From positions 21,477,273-21,541,272 of the forward strand of contig CM063248.1 in the NCBI GenBank assembly GCA_032158295.1: a DNA stretch of 64,000 nucleotides. The letters run 5' to 3'. The stretch comes from Pycnopodia helianthoides (taxonomy: Eukaryota > Echinodermata > Asteroidea > Forcipulatida > Asteriidae). The notes under the pieces are model-generated. The model ran no database searches. It was not told the DNA's origin and saw only the letters and a list, made by a program, of their open reading frames with translations. The position numbers and the translations under genes were made by a program. This document shows positions 12,501-27,500 of this stretch, piece after piece (positions within the stretch are counted from its first letter, which is position 1; the number at the start of each line of letters is the position of its first letter).

Positions 12501-15500
12501 AGGGTGGTCTGTCAATCATATTGAGAGATACTTGTTTGCTTGAATGGAGTTCACAGAATGACCTTGATGCATATTCCGCCCCCTCTACTACCCCAGCTAC
12601 ATATATTTTGCCCCCCTTCATAGTTCACTTTGCAAGAAACAGAAGTGTTTATCCACTTCCTTCATCTCTGCTGAAATTCTTGGGTTACCCTGTATGGTTG
12701 CTCCACGGACTGAACTTGGAAGGTAGCAATTGGCTGAGAAAATGCTGACACATTGTTTTGTCAGCAAAGAAAAGAGCAAGGATTTAGAGCATTGATGATG
12801 AGTGCCATATACTCTGCTGTGTTCCTTCAGCTGTCAGTTGTCCGATTGTAGTGTGTAATTGCCTTTGGGTTTGCCGGAGCTAAAGTACAGAAATGGGTCT
12901 TCTGGTTGAGGATCTCCACTGGGGTTCGAACCACAAACCTGTGAGTTGAGTAGTATTTAAGGGTCAGCAGTGTCATAGGGTAATGTATGCTGTTACGATA
13001 AACCATTTATAATGTACAAGTCTGCTGGCCAAACTACAAGCATTCGGATGTGTCTTACTTGGAGAAAAAAACATTTTTCTGTTGTTTTTTTGTACTGTAC
13101 CTTTTTGGGGGGTCATAAAACCCTTCATCTTTGATTAAAGATTTTCCTGTAGCTGTTTTAAGGGGATATTCTTGGAATATAGACAGCAAGCCATCTTTTG
13201 GATTGGATATACGTTTGTTTCCAAGTATTTCTGCAGCAGAACAACAGCTAGTGGAAGGTATAAGAGAGAAAATGCAAGAAATCTCAATTATGAAATGTTT
13301 CTCTTTACAAGAAAGAGGTCTTTACCATTATTTTTATGATCATTTTTCATGTTTGCTGTAGAAATCAGTCAGTGGGTGATTTGACTGCCGGGATAAAGTG
13401 CTGCTTTGGGGCGCAATCTTTATTGTAAATTTTGGTTGTATACAATATGTTGTAAGTATGGAGATTGTCATTTTCAATATTCTCCCCCTTTTACATATGT
13501 GTGGATGCGGGGGTTGTAAAAATGGGGGTCGCGATTCCTCATTCAAGAACTTTCTACAGGGGATGGGCATTCTCACCAAAGTTCTCGAACGGGGAAGTGC
13601 ATCCCCCACGTACACAACCCCTGCATTTACAAATTTGTAAGGGGGGAATATTGAAAATGACAATCCCCATATTTTAAATGAGGGGATTTCGTGAAAAAAG
13701 AACCTGTAAAACATAGATTTTGTTTATACACATCACTTTAATCAACTAATGTTCTGATTGTATTTCTTCCAACTTGCATCTACAGACAGTATGCATGCAG
13801 TTAGTGAATGCTGTTATCATCACACCACATGAACCAGAGGAGCTAGACTTCAGGTTACATCTACGCAATGAATTTCTTAGAACAGGAATGTTGGACCTAC
13901 TTCCAGTAAGTAACAATGTTATGGTTTGTCGATCTCATTTAACTCACAACGCAAGATTGATCAATGGAAAAAATGGTTAATTAGTTTCCCCAGAGGGAAG
14001 CATCTATGACAGGTTTAGGATGGGGAGTACTCAGTAACCTAAGTGGTTTGCAGTTTGAAGTATCAACTTTTGTTAGGATTAAATGTTGGTACATTCCCAA
14101 CCAATTTTTTGCTACCACATCAATCAAGCACAAGGCATTTTAAACTACTTAGTCGTTTCTACTCCCCTGCTATGCTGAAAAATTTCATGAGTACTATGAC
14201 CAGTCCCGTTTCAGTAGTATTTGAGCTAATGGTTATTTGCACATTTCTGGGTCCAACAGGAGACTGTGGGAGTCTCGTGTGTATTCAAACTTCTGGGGCC
14301 AAGTTGGTCCCAACCACGTTGAGTTTTACGCGTGTGCGATTCTGTTTCCTCGAACACTTTAGTTTAAGAAAAAGAAAAACAATTATATGTTTGGGAGAGT
14401 AAAATTTAGCGATGAAATAATAATATGAAAGTAAAAATATATTTAACAAATTAACAAAAAAAACCTCTGACAATAAGATTTGACCTCTGTTTACGGTTAC
14501 TTGTAAACAATTAAGAATTTTGCCCAACTGATGTTCATGTTATCATTAAACCTATGTAAATGTTGCACAATTTGGGGCATGGTTTACAAATGGGATTTCT
14601 AAAAAATAAGCATCCTCATCTCCAAAAAAAAAAAAAAATTCATTGCTAATTTCAACAAATTATTTGTATTGTAGGCCTATAAGAATTGAAATTGTATTTA
14701 CAACAAAATGCCATGAGTATTTTTATTTTTAAGTATTTGTATAAATATAATTCAAAAAGAAGATTTGATTTTGTAAACAAATATAGTTTTCTCGTTTTTG
14801 ATATGTGCAAGACTTTCATGATCTATAGGAATGATAAAACAATTCATGCACAACTAATACCTCCGTATCAGTATTGGGGATGATCATTGAAAATTCACTG
14901 AAGCAAGAATAGGATCAATTGCAATCATTCTAGAAACCTACAAACACCTGCTCATGTGCCAATGCTGAGAACCAATACATCAACTTCTTAACTAGTTTTA
15001 ATGAATTGCCAGATGCTATACAAAAAAAAAGTACAGTAAAGCATGGCTCATCCTTCACAAAAATTGTGAAAGCGAAATAAATTTCTTTCGTCACATTGAA
15101 AAAATACTGGTAGTTTGTGTGGCGGAATTTGGTTTTGCTTTTGCTGTCGTGTGATGTGTATGAACCGAGCTGAAGAGTGCAGAATATGACATTACATTGG
15201 AAGTGTATCCTTCAGCAGTTGTCAAGTGTCACAAAGTAAATGTGAGAAATCATCAAAGTTGTAAAAAATAAAAATAATGCTTTAAAATTGTTTGGCCTTA
15301 TTTTTGATAAGAAAATGAAATAAAAGTTATTTCTTTGAATGAATTTTGACAGATGATGCTGTTTTAAAATGAAAAACATACCAAAACTTGTGCATATGCC
15401 ACATGCAATGCACAACATTTGTGTTACATGCAAAAATGTTTGTACATGGCTGATGGACGTGATATCACTTTGGGAATTCCTTTTTTAGTTCTTAATTAAC

Positions 15501-18500
15501 TACCACTTATTATTGGCAGATTTTCGTGTGCAATACCTAAAATGAAAGCTTATAGCTTTCTTGAATCTATAAAATTAGCTATTAAATTATAAATCTAACT
15601 ATGTGGTCAAATCTACCAACAAATTTGACATAGCATCTTTAATATGTGTACAGGGTAACGTTTGTAAGCAAACTTTGATCAAAAGGTAACCATTAACACT
15701 AAATGCCATTGGATTTAAGCAAGCTTGATTAAATCCAATGCCAATTTTTTGTGGGTGGTTAGAAATCTAATTTTAATGCTACACACAAGTGAATACATTT
15801 TTGGCAGTGTACATTTATAACAAAACACATTATTCTCCACATTATTTTAAGCTTTACAGGTTTCCATCATTTTTAGATGCCTCTGAAATGCTCTACATGT
15901 CGCTACCTGTAGATGTGTACAACACTTGATTGCACATGTACATAATAAAATTTAGAAGTACAAGATAATAGTTGGTTAACAAGTGTGCATGACAAATGAT
16001 TGGTAATATATTTCTTTGTGATTGCTTTATCAGCTGTTGGTTAGCATGCCAAGTCAACTGGCATATGAATTGACTCAATAAGACATTTAACTTCCTCCCA
16101 AGAAATCCTCCATTCAGATTGCTACCTTTGAACTCTTTGTCCATAATAACCATAATGATACTCTGAAAGTATTCACTGGATGACCTTTGAATTTATTGGC
16201 CTCATTATGAAGTGTCACCTTGGAAACTTGCCAACATGTCAGGAGGAATGATTTACAAAGTTATTTATGGACTGAGTAAAACCTCTTCTTTGTAGTCAGC
16301 ACACATTTATAGCTACATTATGTCATCATTTCAGAGCACTATTTATCTTGATCAGGACAGCAGTGTTAACATAACTTTGAGATATAATATGCATATTCTA
16401 CTTTGGTTTTAATAATTTCAAAGAGATCATGTTTTTTTAGTTTTCTTGTTGATTCTATTTTGAACGTGCTGCTTGTCCCACAAATTTTTGCACTGTATAT
16501 TTTAGGAAGCTCCTTTAAAGGCCCTGTACACTATTGGTAAGATCGAAAAACACAAATGTTCACAGATTCACACGTAACTAACATGATTTAAAGTAAAGTA
16601 ATGGTAGAAAGGGTTCCTTAAAATATTTCTGCCTAAAATGCTATCGTTTCTGAGAAATGAATAAAACAATAGTTTTTATCGCGCGCGATAATAAACTTGA
16701 TGTTTAAAAAACAGAAACACATAAGGTCTCTTTTCACTATTTTCTCGTGATCTCGATGACCAATTGGGCTCAAATTTTCACAGGTTTGTTATTTCATGTA
16801 TAATTGGTTAGTCACACAAAACATGAACTTTGTTTGCGACTGTTTTGTCAGCTCTACCAATCCTGTATAATACCTTTAATACTTACAGCAGGTTATATGA
16901 AATATCATATTGTGTTCCAGTATTAGACTGTTTAAGTCTTGCACGTATCAAAACAAGAAATACATTAAACGAAGAACATGTTTTTTTTTTCTTAAATAAA
17001 ATCTTTGTTATCAAAATACATTTATAAAAAAAAAATCATTACATTAAAAAAAAAAAAGAGTTTTTACAATTAATTAAAGTAATATGTTATATTATTTATA
17101 TTGAAACAAAATATAAAACTCTTGAGACAAGGATGCTTATTTGATGTAAACTTTTTAGAAACCCCATTTGTAAATCCACGCCTGAATTAGTTCAACCACT
17201 AAAAGCTGCTTTATATGCGAGTGCGCGATGGTCGCTTGGGCTTATGATTGACTCGTGACGCAGTTTATTTACAACACTGACCCCCCAGCGACTATAAGCA
17301 GCAATGAAAAAGCTTAGTGTCTGGTGATTATCGTCACATGACCAAAACAAGCATTTACATAAGTTTCATGATCAGATAGTCAAAAATTCTTAATTTTTTG
17401 CAAGTAACCGGAAGCCAAGTTTAAGTTTAATTTTCAAGTTTTCTTCGTTATTTTGTTGAATTAATTTTACTTTCACATTTTTTTTTTCCTTAGTAATACA
17501 TTCCCAACAACAAATACAATTTTTATTGCTATAAACTATATTAAACTAAAATCATTTACAAAACAAAATCTTGTCTATGTAAAACTCCATGGTTGGAACC
17601 ACATTGGTCCTGGAAGTTTGAATACGGCACGCGTGAGACTTACACAGTCTATTGGTTCTGAGTGCAGACATTAATTACTGGTTTCCTTATAGTAGGGTCA
17701 ATATACAGTTTGACCCCCCAAAAATTGTAACAAAAGGTTTTCCAACGGTTTCAGGTACTTTTGGACATCCAAAATCTACGAAAATCAGAGTACCGGAAAG
17801 CTGTTTTTTCAAAATGGCGTCCAAGATGGCCGACAATATCCTAAAATGACTATAAGTCAATCATTATTCACCCTACAGTTACCATGTTGGTGCCTATCCC
17901 ATGGTTTTAGGGGTCAGAGAACTCATTCAGACCAATAAAAGGGTCATTGAATAATCAGGTAACCTAAAATTCCAAGATGGCGTCCAAAATGGCCGCAAAA
18001 CACTAAAATGGCTATAAGTCATTTCATATTCACCCTTGGAGTTTAATTATTTTGTCTAAATCTATCTTGTATGGATCAAGAAACCCACTAAGACCAATAC
18101 GAATTCAGTGAGTAATCAGGTAACCTAAAAATCAAAGATTGCGTCCAAAATGGCGTCCAAAATGGCTGTCAGAGTTTGTCTTTTAACCCAAGTGTTGTAT
18201 GAAGGGAGACCTATAGTCTAATTGCCCTACGTATACCTCACGGTAGCCACCGTGTAATAAAGGATTTCACTAAACGATTGAATGCATAGAATGAGTGTAT
18301 TGACTAGTTATAAAAGATCTAGACATTGAATACACTCCGCATAAATGGAAGAAAAATTCAAAAATTGCAAGTTTTGCAGTGTATTATGACTGGCGTGCGG
18401 GCAAGGGGAAGGTGAGACACTAGGTGTTTGGGAGACGTAGTTGAATAAGGGTGGTAAAAGGGGAGGCTTGTAAGGGAGGAAGGGGGTGTTTGAAAAAATG

Positions 18501-21500
18501 CAGGGTGAGGGAGGTGTAGGAGGGGTTAATGTCCGGGGTATTAATGAGGGGGTAGTGTTAGGGGTTAGGATAGGGAGAGGCTAAGATCAGTGGTGTAAAT
18601 GAGGGCAAGTGTTAGGGGTTAGGAGAGGGAGGAGATGAAAGAGGTTGAAGGTGGTATACGGGAGGGTGTAGAGGAGGGGGAGGAAGGTAATATATGGGGT
18701 ATAAGAAGGGGATATGGGGTAGCTGGGGGTATGGGAAGGGGTTAGTGGTGGGGAGACGGTATATGTGGGTGGTATATGGGGTAGGGGTGGGTATATGTGG
18801 TTGGTATATGACGTAGGGTGGGTATGGGAATTAGGGATTAGGGGTGCTGGGAGAAGGTATATGTGGGTGGTATATGGGGTAGGGGTGGGTATTTGAAGGG
18901 GTTAGGGGTTTGGGAGAAGGTATATGTGGGTGGTATGTGGGGTAGGGGTGTAGGGAGAAGGTATCTGGGGTGGTATATGGGGTAGGGTTGGAATGGGAAT
19001 TAGGGGTTAGGGGTGTTGGGAGAAGGTATATGTGGGTGGTACATGGGGTAGGGGTGGTTATGGGAAGGGGTTAGGGGTTTGGGAGAAGGTATATGTGGGT
19101 GATGGGGTAAGGTTGGGTATGGGAAGGGGTAATGGTGTGGGGAGAAGGTATATGTGGGTGGTATATGGGTAAAGAGTGGGTATGGGAAGGGGTTAGGGGT
19201 TTGGGAGAAGGTTTATGTGGGTGGTTTATGGGTAGGGGTGGGTATTGGAAGGGGTTAGGGATGTGGGGAGAAGGTATATGTGGGTGGTATATGGGGTAGG
19301 GTGGGTATGAGAAGGGGTTGGGGGTGTTGGGAGAAGGTATATGTGGGTGGTATATGGGGTAGAGGTGGGTATGGGAAGGGGTTAGGGTGTGTTGAGAAGG
19401 TTTATGTGGGTGGTATATGGGTAGGGTGGGTATGGGAAGGGATTAGGGATGGATATGGGAAGGGGTGTGGGGAGAAAGTATATGTAATTGGTATATGGGG
19501 TAGGGTGGGTATGGGAAGGGGTTAGGGGTGTTGGGAGAAGGTATATTTAGGTGGTATATTGGGTGTGGTGGATGTGAGGAAAGGAAGGCTAGGAAAGGGA
19601 TATGGTGGAGAGTGGGAAAAGGGGTTGATGGTAGGAGTTGGGAAATGGTAAGGGGTGAGTGGTGAAAGAGGGAAGTGGTATGCTACTAATAGAACTAAAA
19701 ATGAGGCTCTGAATGACTATGTTAAGGACTTTTTCAGATAAGGGAATTATGAAATGCGAAACAATAGGGGTCTGTAACTGAATAAAATTTGCTGACTAAT
19801 ACTAAGAACCTGACTAACTACATGGAACCTTAGGTTCTAAAGGACATTTTAGAAAAGGGAAATATGAAGTGCGAAATACTAAGAAACTACATGTGACCGA
19901 ATTTGGTTTGTGGAACCTGACTAATACAATGAACCTGACTAATTACACGGAACCTGAGGTTCTGAAGGACAATTTTTAGAAAAGGGAAATATACTGCCAT
20001 TTTGGATGCCATCTTAGATTTGCAGGTTACCTGATAACTCAATGAAACTTTCATTGGTCTTAATGTGTTTCTTGACCCCTAAAACATAAATGTAGACACC
20101 TAAATTGAAACTCTAATGTGAATAGTAAAAGACTTATAGTCATTTTTAGTGTATTTTAATATATTGGCGGCCATTTTGGACGCCATCTTGGATTTTTAGG
20201 TCACCTGATTACTCGATGACATTTTTACTGGTCCTAATGGAATTCTTGACCCCAAAACATGGGTGTAGACACCAAAATGATGACTCTAGGGTAAATAATA
20301 AATGACTTAATGCCATTTTATTGTAATGGCGGCCATCTTGGACGCCATCTTGAAAATAACCTTTTTCCTTTGCTCGGAATTTCTTAGATTTTTGATATGT
20401 TATTTTTGATGGTCAACACTACCATAATCCGTTAAAAAACCTTTTGTTACAATTTGTTTGGGGTTAAGGGGTATTTTTTCATAAATTGACTCTACTATTA
20501 GTCTGAATGTGATTAATTGAGTGCTTGTAAATTTCTCTTCATTTTCAATGTTTCCATTTATAAATGTTCCTTGTGCAAAAAATAGCATAAAATACCTGTT
20601 AAGTTATTTGAAAGTTACACAGCTTAGTTTACACAATTTTCGGAAATTCTGCATTGATTCACATTAAGAAGTCTGCAAATTAATTGTTAGACAAAATAAT
20701 TGCACTGTGTCACACATACCAATTATAAGTACATGTAAATCTAAGGTATACATAGCGACTCAGATATCTAAATACAGATGTAAATATTAAAGCAAAGTAG
20801 TAGTCGTCTTTTAATTGAAGTTAATTTTGTTTGCCTATTTTCATTGTTGTTAGATAGAGGAAAAATCAATTATTGCCTAGCTTCTTGTTATTGTAGCTGT
20901 TAATTCAGAACAATGATTGCAATGGTACATTCAAGTTGCTTTTTAACCCCATACTTTTTCTACCATTATCAGGAGTTACGAGACAATAAGATAAGTGAGC
21001 TGGAAACACAGATGACAGTGTTTGATGAACATCGAGAGGATGATTTTGATGAATTCTGCCATCGCTTTGAAGGTCTCAAAGTTGAAATAGAATATCCTTT
21101 GAGAAGTAGTAGGACATTTTCTGTTGTGGGGAACATATGATGAACAGGCTATTGTGAATACTATTGCAATTTGGGTGCTACTTTGTTCAATTTTGTACAT
21201 CTGTTTTTGGGTATTGATACTTCCAAGCCTGTGCATACCTTTTAGTTCTCTAGTTGAGTGTCCTTTCTGTATTGTTGTTATTTATTACATGATGGATTTA
21301 GGGCTAAATTAAACCCTTTTTCTTGAATATAGTTTAGCCTTTTTGTGTAGAACTACAGATAAAAGAGTCGGTCGGGTAACTTCTGGTGGAATATGGAAGA
21401 CAAGAAACTTACAGCTTCTAAAAGATTGAATGCGAATTTGTAGACAGTTGTAAATTGGTCAATCAGAGTCTGTATACATGATGAAGTTCAGTACTGCTTG

Positions 21501-24500
21501 AATACTCATGTACATAACCGAAAACCTGGAGTGAACTGTGCTTGCTTTCAAATTGTTAAAGAGATAAATGGTTGTGGCAGTAGTGTTCGCATCATGATCC
21601 TTCCTCTCTCAAAGTTAGTTTATGAAGGTTTGGCTTGGTAGGAAATGATGATTTACATTTTGTGCATTCAGTAAAAGAAAACATCCTGTTTACCGCATCT
21701 GTTCCTTTACTCAGTGGACTTAGTCATGCCAGTTTACACAGTGACATTTAGGAGAATTGTCCCAGGTCCTTCCAAAAGGGAACCACTAAAATCAAGTGGA
21801 GTTTTGCAGGATGTGAACTTGTCCTCAAATAACCCACTCTGTGGGATTGCTCTGCTAGAACAAGGGCTAGGGACCAGGAATAAATACATAGTGGAAAAGC
21901 GGTCAGGAAAATAAGTTTATTCTAAAAGGATCGGTTGACATATACAAAAAGTGTACGTCAAATAGGCATTATTTGGTTGGGAAGTTTAGTTGGTAGTACT
22001 CTTAACATATTCACTACATACGCATACATAGCAAACTGATCTAGTTTTCAACTGTCTTCTGTGACTGATGAAAGAGCTCAGTTTTGAAAGACACTTTAAA
22101 AGGACAAGTTATTTACACATCTCTACCTCTTTATGGATAAATTAATAGAAATCTGTTTTTGTTTGATGCACTCCAGGTCAGTTAGGTATATGCAACAATG
22201 ATTACCTCCTGTTCTGAGAAAAAGAGCTGAAGGGTTCAATCTGTATGGTTTAATCAATTGTCAAAAAGAACTGGCGATTATTTGATTCTTTAACTACTGA
22301 TTACCGATGAGGAGTCAGCATACCAGCTGCTTCATCAACTCGTAAATGACACGCCGGCCGAGCCGTTCTTCCTGTCAATCCTTCAACATCTTCTCATGAT
22401 CAGAGAGGATAGTGCGATCAGGTAAATGTCACATCAGGTGCTGTTACACATCAGTTGGGATGTCCCTAAGTGTCTCATGTTGCAAGTCATCAATGAGGAT
22501 GAGGGGATAGTGAAAGGGAGAGAGAGGGTTACAGTATACCACTGCAGTAACCAAATCCATTAAAAGGGAGATATTACAAGTTTCTTCACATGTGTTCATG
22601 TTTTTCTCTCATTTTATTAAATATGATGCTTGACCCTGAGTTTGGTTTGACACTAAGCAACGGGATGCCCCTGGCCAAAACAATGTTTTTAACCACTGAA
22701 CTATTGGTTCATTATCATCTTGTGGGAAAAAGCAATGAATTTTACCAGTATTGTCACATTTGGTAGCTTTTAATCCAAGTAGATATGAACCATCATTTCT
22801 GTATGCCTGCCATAAAGTTTGAGTATTTTGAATGATTGATTTGGTTGATAGACCCCAGTACTACAAACTGATTGAAGAGTGCATATCTCAGGTTGTTCTC
22901 CATCGAGGAGGCGTCGATCCAGACTTCAGACATACACAGAAATTTGAAATAGATGTTGATCCTCTCATAGGTGAGTGACTGTTTAATAGCTACTCGTTTA
23001 TTTCAAACTAATCAAATATTGATTGAAATTATCTTTTACCTCCCCTTTTGGAATAGATTCAGAAATATATATTTTATTATAATATGATCACGGACCAACT
23101 TCACAAAGAGCTAAGATTGATTTTAAATGTGTATCAATCTTTATTGCTAAGTTATTGCTAAGCAAAGTGTGACGTCACAATACAAATCACAGTGGTAATA
23201 TTAACAACTCATCTTAAGATGAAGCATAGTGCTTTGTTAAATCGAGCCCAAAACATCCGGGATCTGGTTGTTTGCTAACCCTTGGCAGTTGTTCTATTCG
23301 GAATAGTGTTTAATTTTGTTAAAGAGAAAGAAATTGCATACAAACAAATACTAATGTTTATCAATTGTTTTTCCCCTTACCTTCTCTTTTTTCAGAGGGA
23401 CTTAAGGAAAAGGCATTTTATGAAACATTAGAAACAAAGGCACAAAAGTTAGAAAAAGAGGTAAGTACATTTCTGTTAATGCAACACATACATGTCGCAG
23501 TGTTTAGTCGGACAGTTTTCTTGTCCTGATCCATAAAACTTCTATTTGAACTAATAAATAATTCACTGGTGACACAAAGTCAGTCTTGAAAAATGCAAGT
23601 TTCTCAAAAAGGCATCATGTTTGCTGATTGGAATATTACTGTATTGTGAGATTTGCTTGTGCTGCCAGTTGTTCAAACCAGTGTGGATCAGCTCTGCGAT
23701 CCTCGGCATGTCATTCCAAGTTCTGTTTATAATTATGGACTCATTTACCTTTCTATTACAAAAGTTCAAGTTCAAGTTGATCTTTAAATAGAAATTATTT
23801 TAAAACGGTCTTAAATGTATTATTATTTACTACCCCAAAATTCCCTAATCTTCAGAACACCCACCCACTCTCAGGGATAAATTCAGCTTCTTTTAATGAA
23901 AAAACTAATTGAGAGACGGGGTTATGACGTCAGAAATCTATAAGCTGCATACTCCTTGTTCTGATTCAGGGGCCACATTTTATATTCACAAAGCTAACCG
24001 TGTTGAAATTCTTTTTACCACTTCTCTACTACACGTTTAAACAAGGCCACAAAATCTCCTTTTGACCAATTAGAATGGATAAACTGTCCCAGGTATTTTA
24101 TTACTCATGGATATTAACCCCAATCAAAAAATAGGATGAGATTTGTAGGGTATGGTTGGGTATATACAATGTTGAGATTGCATAGTGCAGAATAGGCCTC
24201 CGTCTCCTCAAATATCATGCATCACTGCTTGAATGGAGATGAAGAACACCAATGATAAACACATTTCTAGTTCAACCAAGCAAGACCTTTTTTTCTGGCA
24301 TGATAATTTGATATTGCAACCATAATTCATTAGAGTGATAATATTTGTTGCCCTCTGTGCTGCCACAAATAGTATGAGCAGTTCATGTTGTGCATTTGAT
24401 TAAGAAACATGCGGTTGCGATGACTAAATGAATCATATTACATGCATTTGCCATAGCATATGGAAACAATGTATAAACCATGCAAGTCTCGGGCATTCAA

Positions 24501-27500
24501 AGTGCATTGCTTCATTGTGTGAAGGAAACATTAAAGTTGTCCCTGTTAACAGTTAAACATTTGAAGAGGTGCAAAACTTACACAGTCTGTTACCTTAGGA
24601 GTGGCACACATGGGTAGTATATTGCAAACTAAGTGGGACTATGTATTTTAACACACCTAGAGTCCCAAAAGCAGTATTTACTAGCTAATGAATACACCTA
24701 AATTGCATTGGTTGCCCACACAGTGCAGATGCAGACACATGCAGACATGTTTTGAAAGTGTTCAATGACAACTCATAATGCGTGGGCTCCCAGGTGAGCC
24801 CGGAGTATCACAAGGGACTCAGTACCTGGGGAAACTTGCAAACTGCCCTACTTTGAAGTACCTCCAAATAATGTCCCACGTGAAAAAAAACCAAAACAAT
24901 TGTAAGCGTCTGGACCCTATTTAAAAGATAACTATTTAGTGCCATGGGGCTCCAAAGATAATTCTATTGTTGCCATCGAGAGTTTCCTGTGATGATAGAT
25001 CATTAAAGTAAATAATGGAAACCCATCCAGTGGGATTCTACTAGAGTGTGGTGAATTCTAGTAGAAGAAGGGTGACCATTATCTGTGCACCTGGCTGTAC
25101 TATATAAGATGACCTGCTTATGAATTGTTAATTAATTGTTATTAATTCAAGTCCCTTTTTATTTCATTGGTAATCTTGGAATTACAGGCTTTCTGGACAT
25201 GTTTAAAAGTGCTGTCCTTGTTTTAAAAAAGCAAGTATATTATATGTACCATTTTCTTGTATCCGAAGAGGCACTGTGTCTGTGGCGCGACTCATTGTAT
25301 ATTGCCTATGTAAGCTTGAGCAGTGGTGATTTATAATTCTTCACCCCTGTACATGTATCGACGTCATACTGTAGCAGTAGGATGAATGAGTACCCCCAAC
25401 AACTTGCAGTCAGTAGTGGGTGTGGTGGTTTCTTAGGAGGAGCTCAGCAGAAATATAACTCTGTGTAGACATGCTAAGCACTGAAGGGCAGAAACCATAC
25501 ATATGATGATGTTTTTCAAAATGACCCCTTGAAATGTTTCAACTATGGTGAACGTATTTTATTTAGCAGGACTGTACAGGCCCAATTTTACCCTTGGAAA
25601 TTATTAAGCTGATGTCTCATAGCTTTGAATATTTCCTTGACCAAATTGCCCCATCCTGAAGCTCGTTGTTTTGACATGTCTGCAGTGCACAAACATGTTT
25701 TTTTGTCATGTGATGTAAGGTACGGATTGCCCCTGTAGCAACTATTCAAACCATGAGAACTTTATTTTAATTTAAACTGTTTGACCATACCTTCGTGGCA
25801 ATTTGCATCTAACTTTTCAGGAAACTCCAAGCATGGTTGCTTAATAACCAGGATCCTGTATTGAGACAAACAAAATATCCTTCAACTACTGATTCACATC
25901 ACTGTGGCCGGGGTGGTCCAAATGACTCTTGATAGTTCTTAATCCTTTTTCCTTCAACCTTGTCACCTGCTTCGTCCAGAACAAATTTAAATCTCAACAT
26001 TCTAGATTCTAGACACTGATATGAACTCTATGCAGACTTTCTTTATCCCAAAAGTATGTTTGTTGCTTTTTCAGATAAATTCATGTCCCCCCTTGGCCTC
26101 TTGAAAATATTCCCCTACTGGCTGGCTCAGGTACCCCCAGGTACCCCCCTGTGGATCGTCTTCATTTCCTGTCTTAGTCAGACTTTATCTTGACCCAAGT
26201 ATTCATTAACTGACCAGTCTACCCACACTTCTCCTTCTTCAGTAGAATGTGCCGTGGACTCGAAAATAGCTGCTTCGAAATTAGGTTTGCAAAATACTGA
26301 GCTTGGACTATACACAAATATGTGATTTATCATTGTATTCACTGTTGGAAGCAGTCAAGAAAACTCCAACATTGGTTTTCTCTCACTGATAATCAACAGC
26401 ATATCAGTGGAGGAATATTCTGTCATTGTCGACACATCACAATTGATTGTAGACTCTTACACTTCAATGTTTCAGTTGGAGCAAGAGTTGACAGCACGGC
26501 AGGAGTCAGAAGCTAAACTCTCCCAGGCGCACAAGAAGAATGAAGAGTATGAGAAGAAAATAGCAGAACTAGAAACAAAGGTATGATTGCTTTTCTTGTT
26601 CAATTATGATTTAGTTCTCATTTGAATCTGTGCATATTTTTTATTCATGTACGCCATTGTTCTATTGCAATGATACTAGGCCATTGAATCATATAATCTC
26701 TCCCACTTTTGAAGAACATAGCAGAGTATTATGAACAACAAGACAGTTTACTAAATCAGTTTTAGTGTACCGGCAGCATGAGTTACAATTAATGCAATAT
26801 AGAAAAAAAATAATTCGAATTTTTTGTATTATTTTCTTTTTCTTTCTCAGCTTGCATCAGGTGTCATTGTTCCTTCCTCATCAGTTCCTCCAGGTGGAAT
26901 ACCTCAAGCCCCTCCACTTCCAGGAGGAGGAGGAGGGGGTCCACCACCTCCCCCACCCCCTCCATTCCCAGGCGGTACTATCCCTCCACCACCACCCCCA
27001 CCCCCTGGGATGGGTGGACCACCTCCACCCCCACCCCCACCCCCTGGGATGGGAGGTCCACCTCCACCCCCACCACCACCTGGTATGGGTGGGCCACCAC
27101 CACCACCTGGTATGGGACCACCTGGTCCCCCGCCACCACCTGGTGGAGTGCCAATGTTTGGTGGAAAGGGACCAGCTACACCCTCACCTATAGCAGCTCT
27201 TCCTCATGGGATGAGGGCCAAGAAGAAATACAGCCAGCAAACACCATTAAAGAGAGCCAACTGGAACAAGGTAGGTAGCCTAATGTTCAATTGCAATTAA
27301 AATGTAAACTAGCTAGTGGTAACTTTCCAACCCTGTTGTTTCTCTAAGATTGCATGCATTTCATTCAGTTTTACATTACTATTGTATGCATTATTGTAAC
27401 TATTATTGCAAATTTTCATCCAAAGTTCTCAAGCCCGAGTAAACATCAAGTCATGTACATCTTGAACACAGCACGGAAAGTGACAAGATTTTCTGTTAAA

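Noticed and set aside
19280..19525. 81-codon Gly/Trp-rich reading
   Set aside because: Produced by the 63-bp G-rich minisatellite; 63 is divisible by three, so frames stay open by chance.
26765..27193. 142-codon His/Leu/Pro-rich reading overlapping the FH1 exon
   Set aside because: It is the alternate frame of the proline-rich repeat; the other frame matches FH1 and has correct splice sites and phase.
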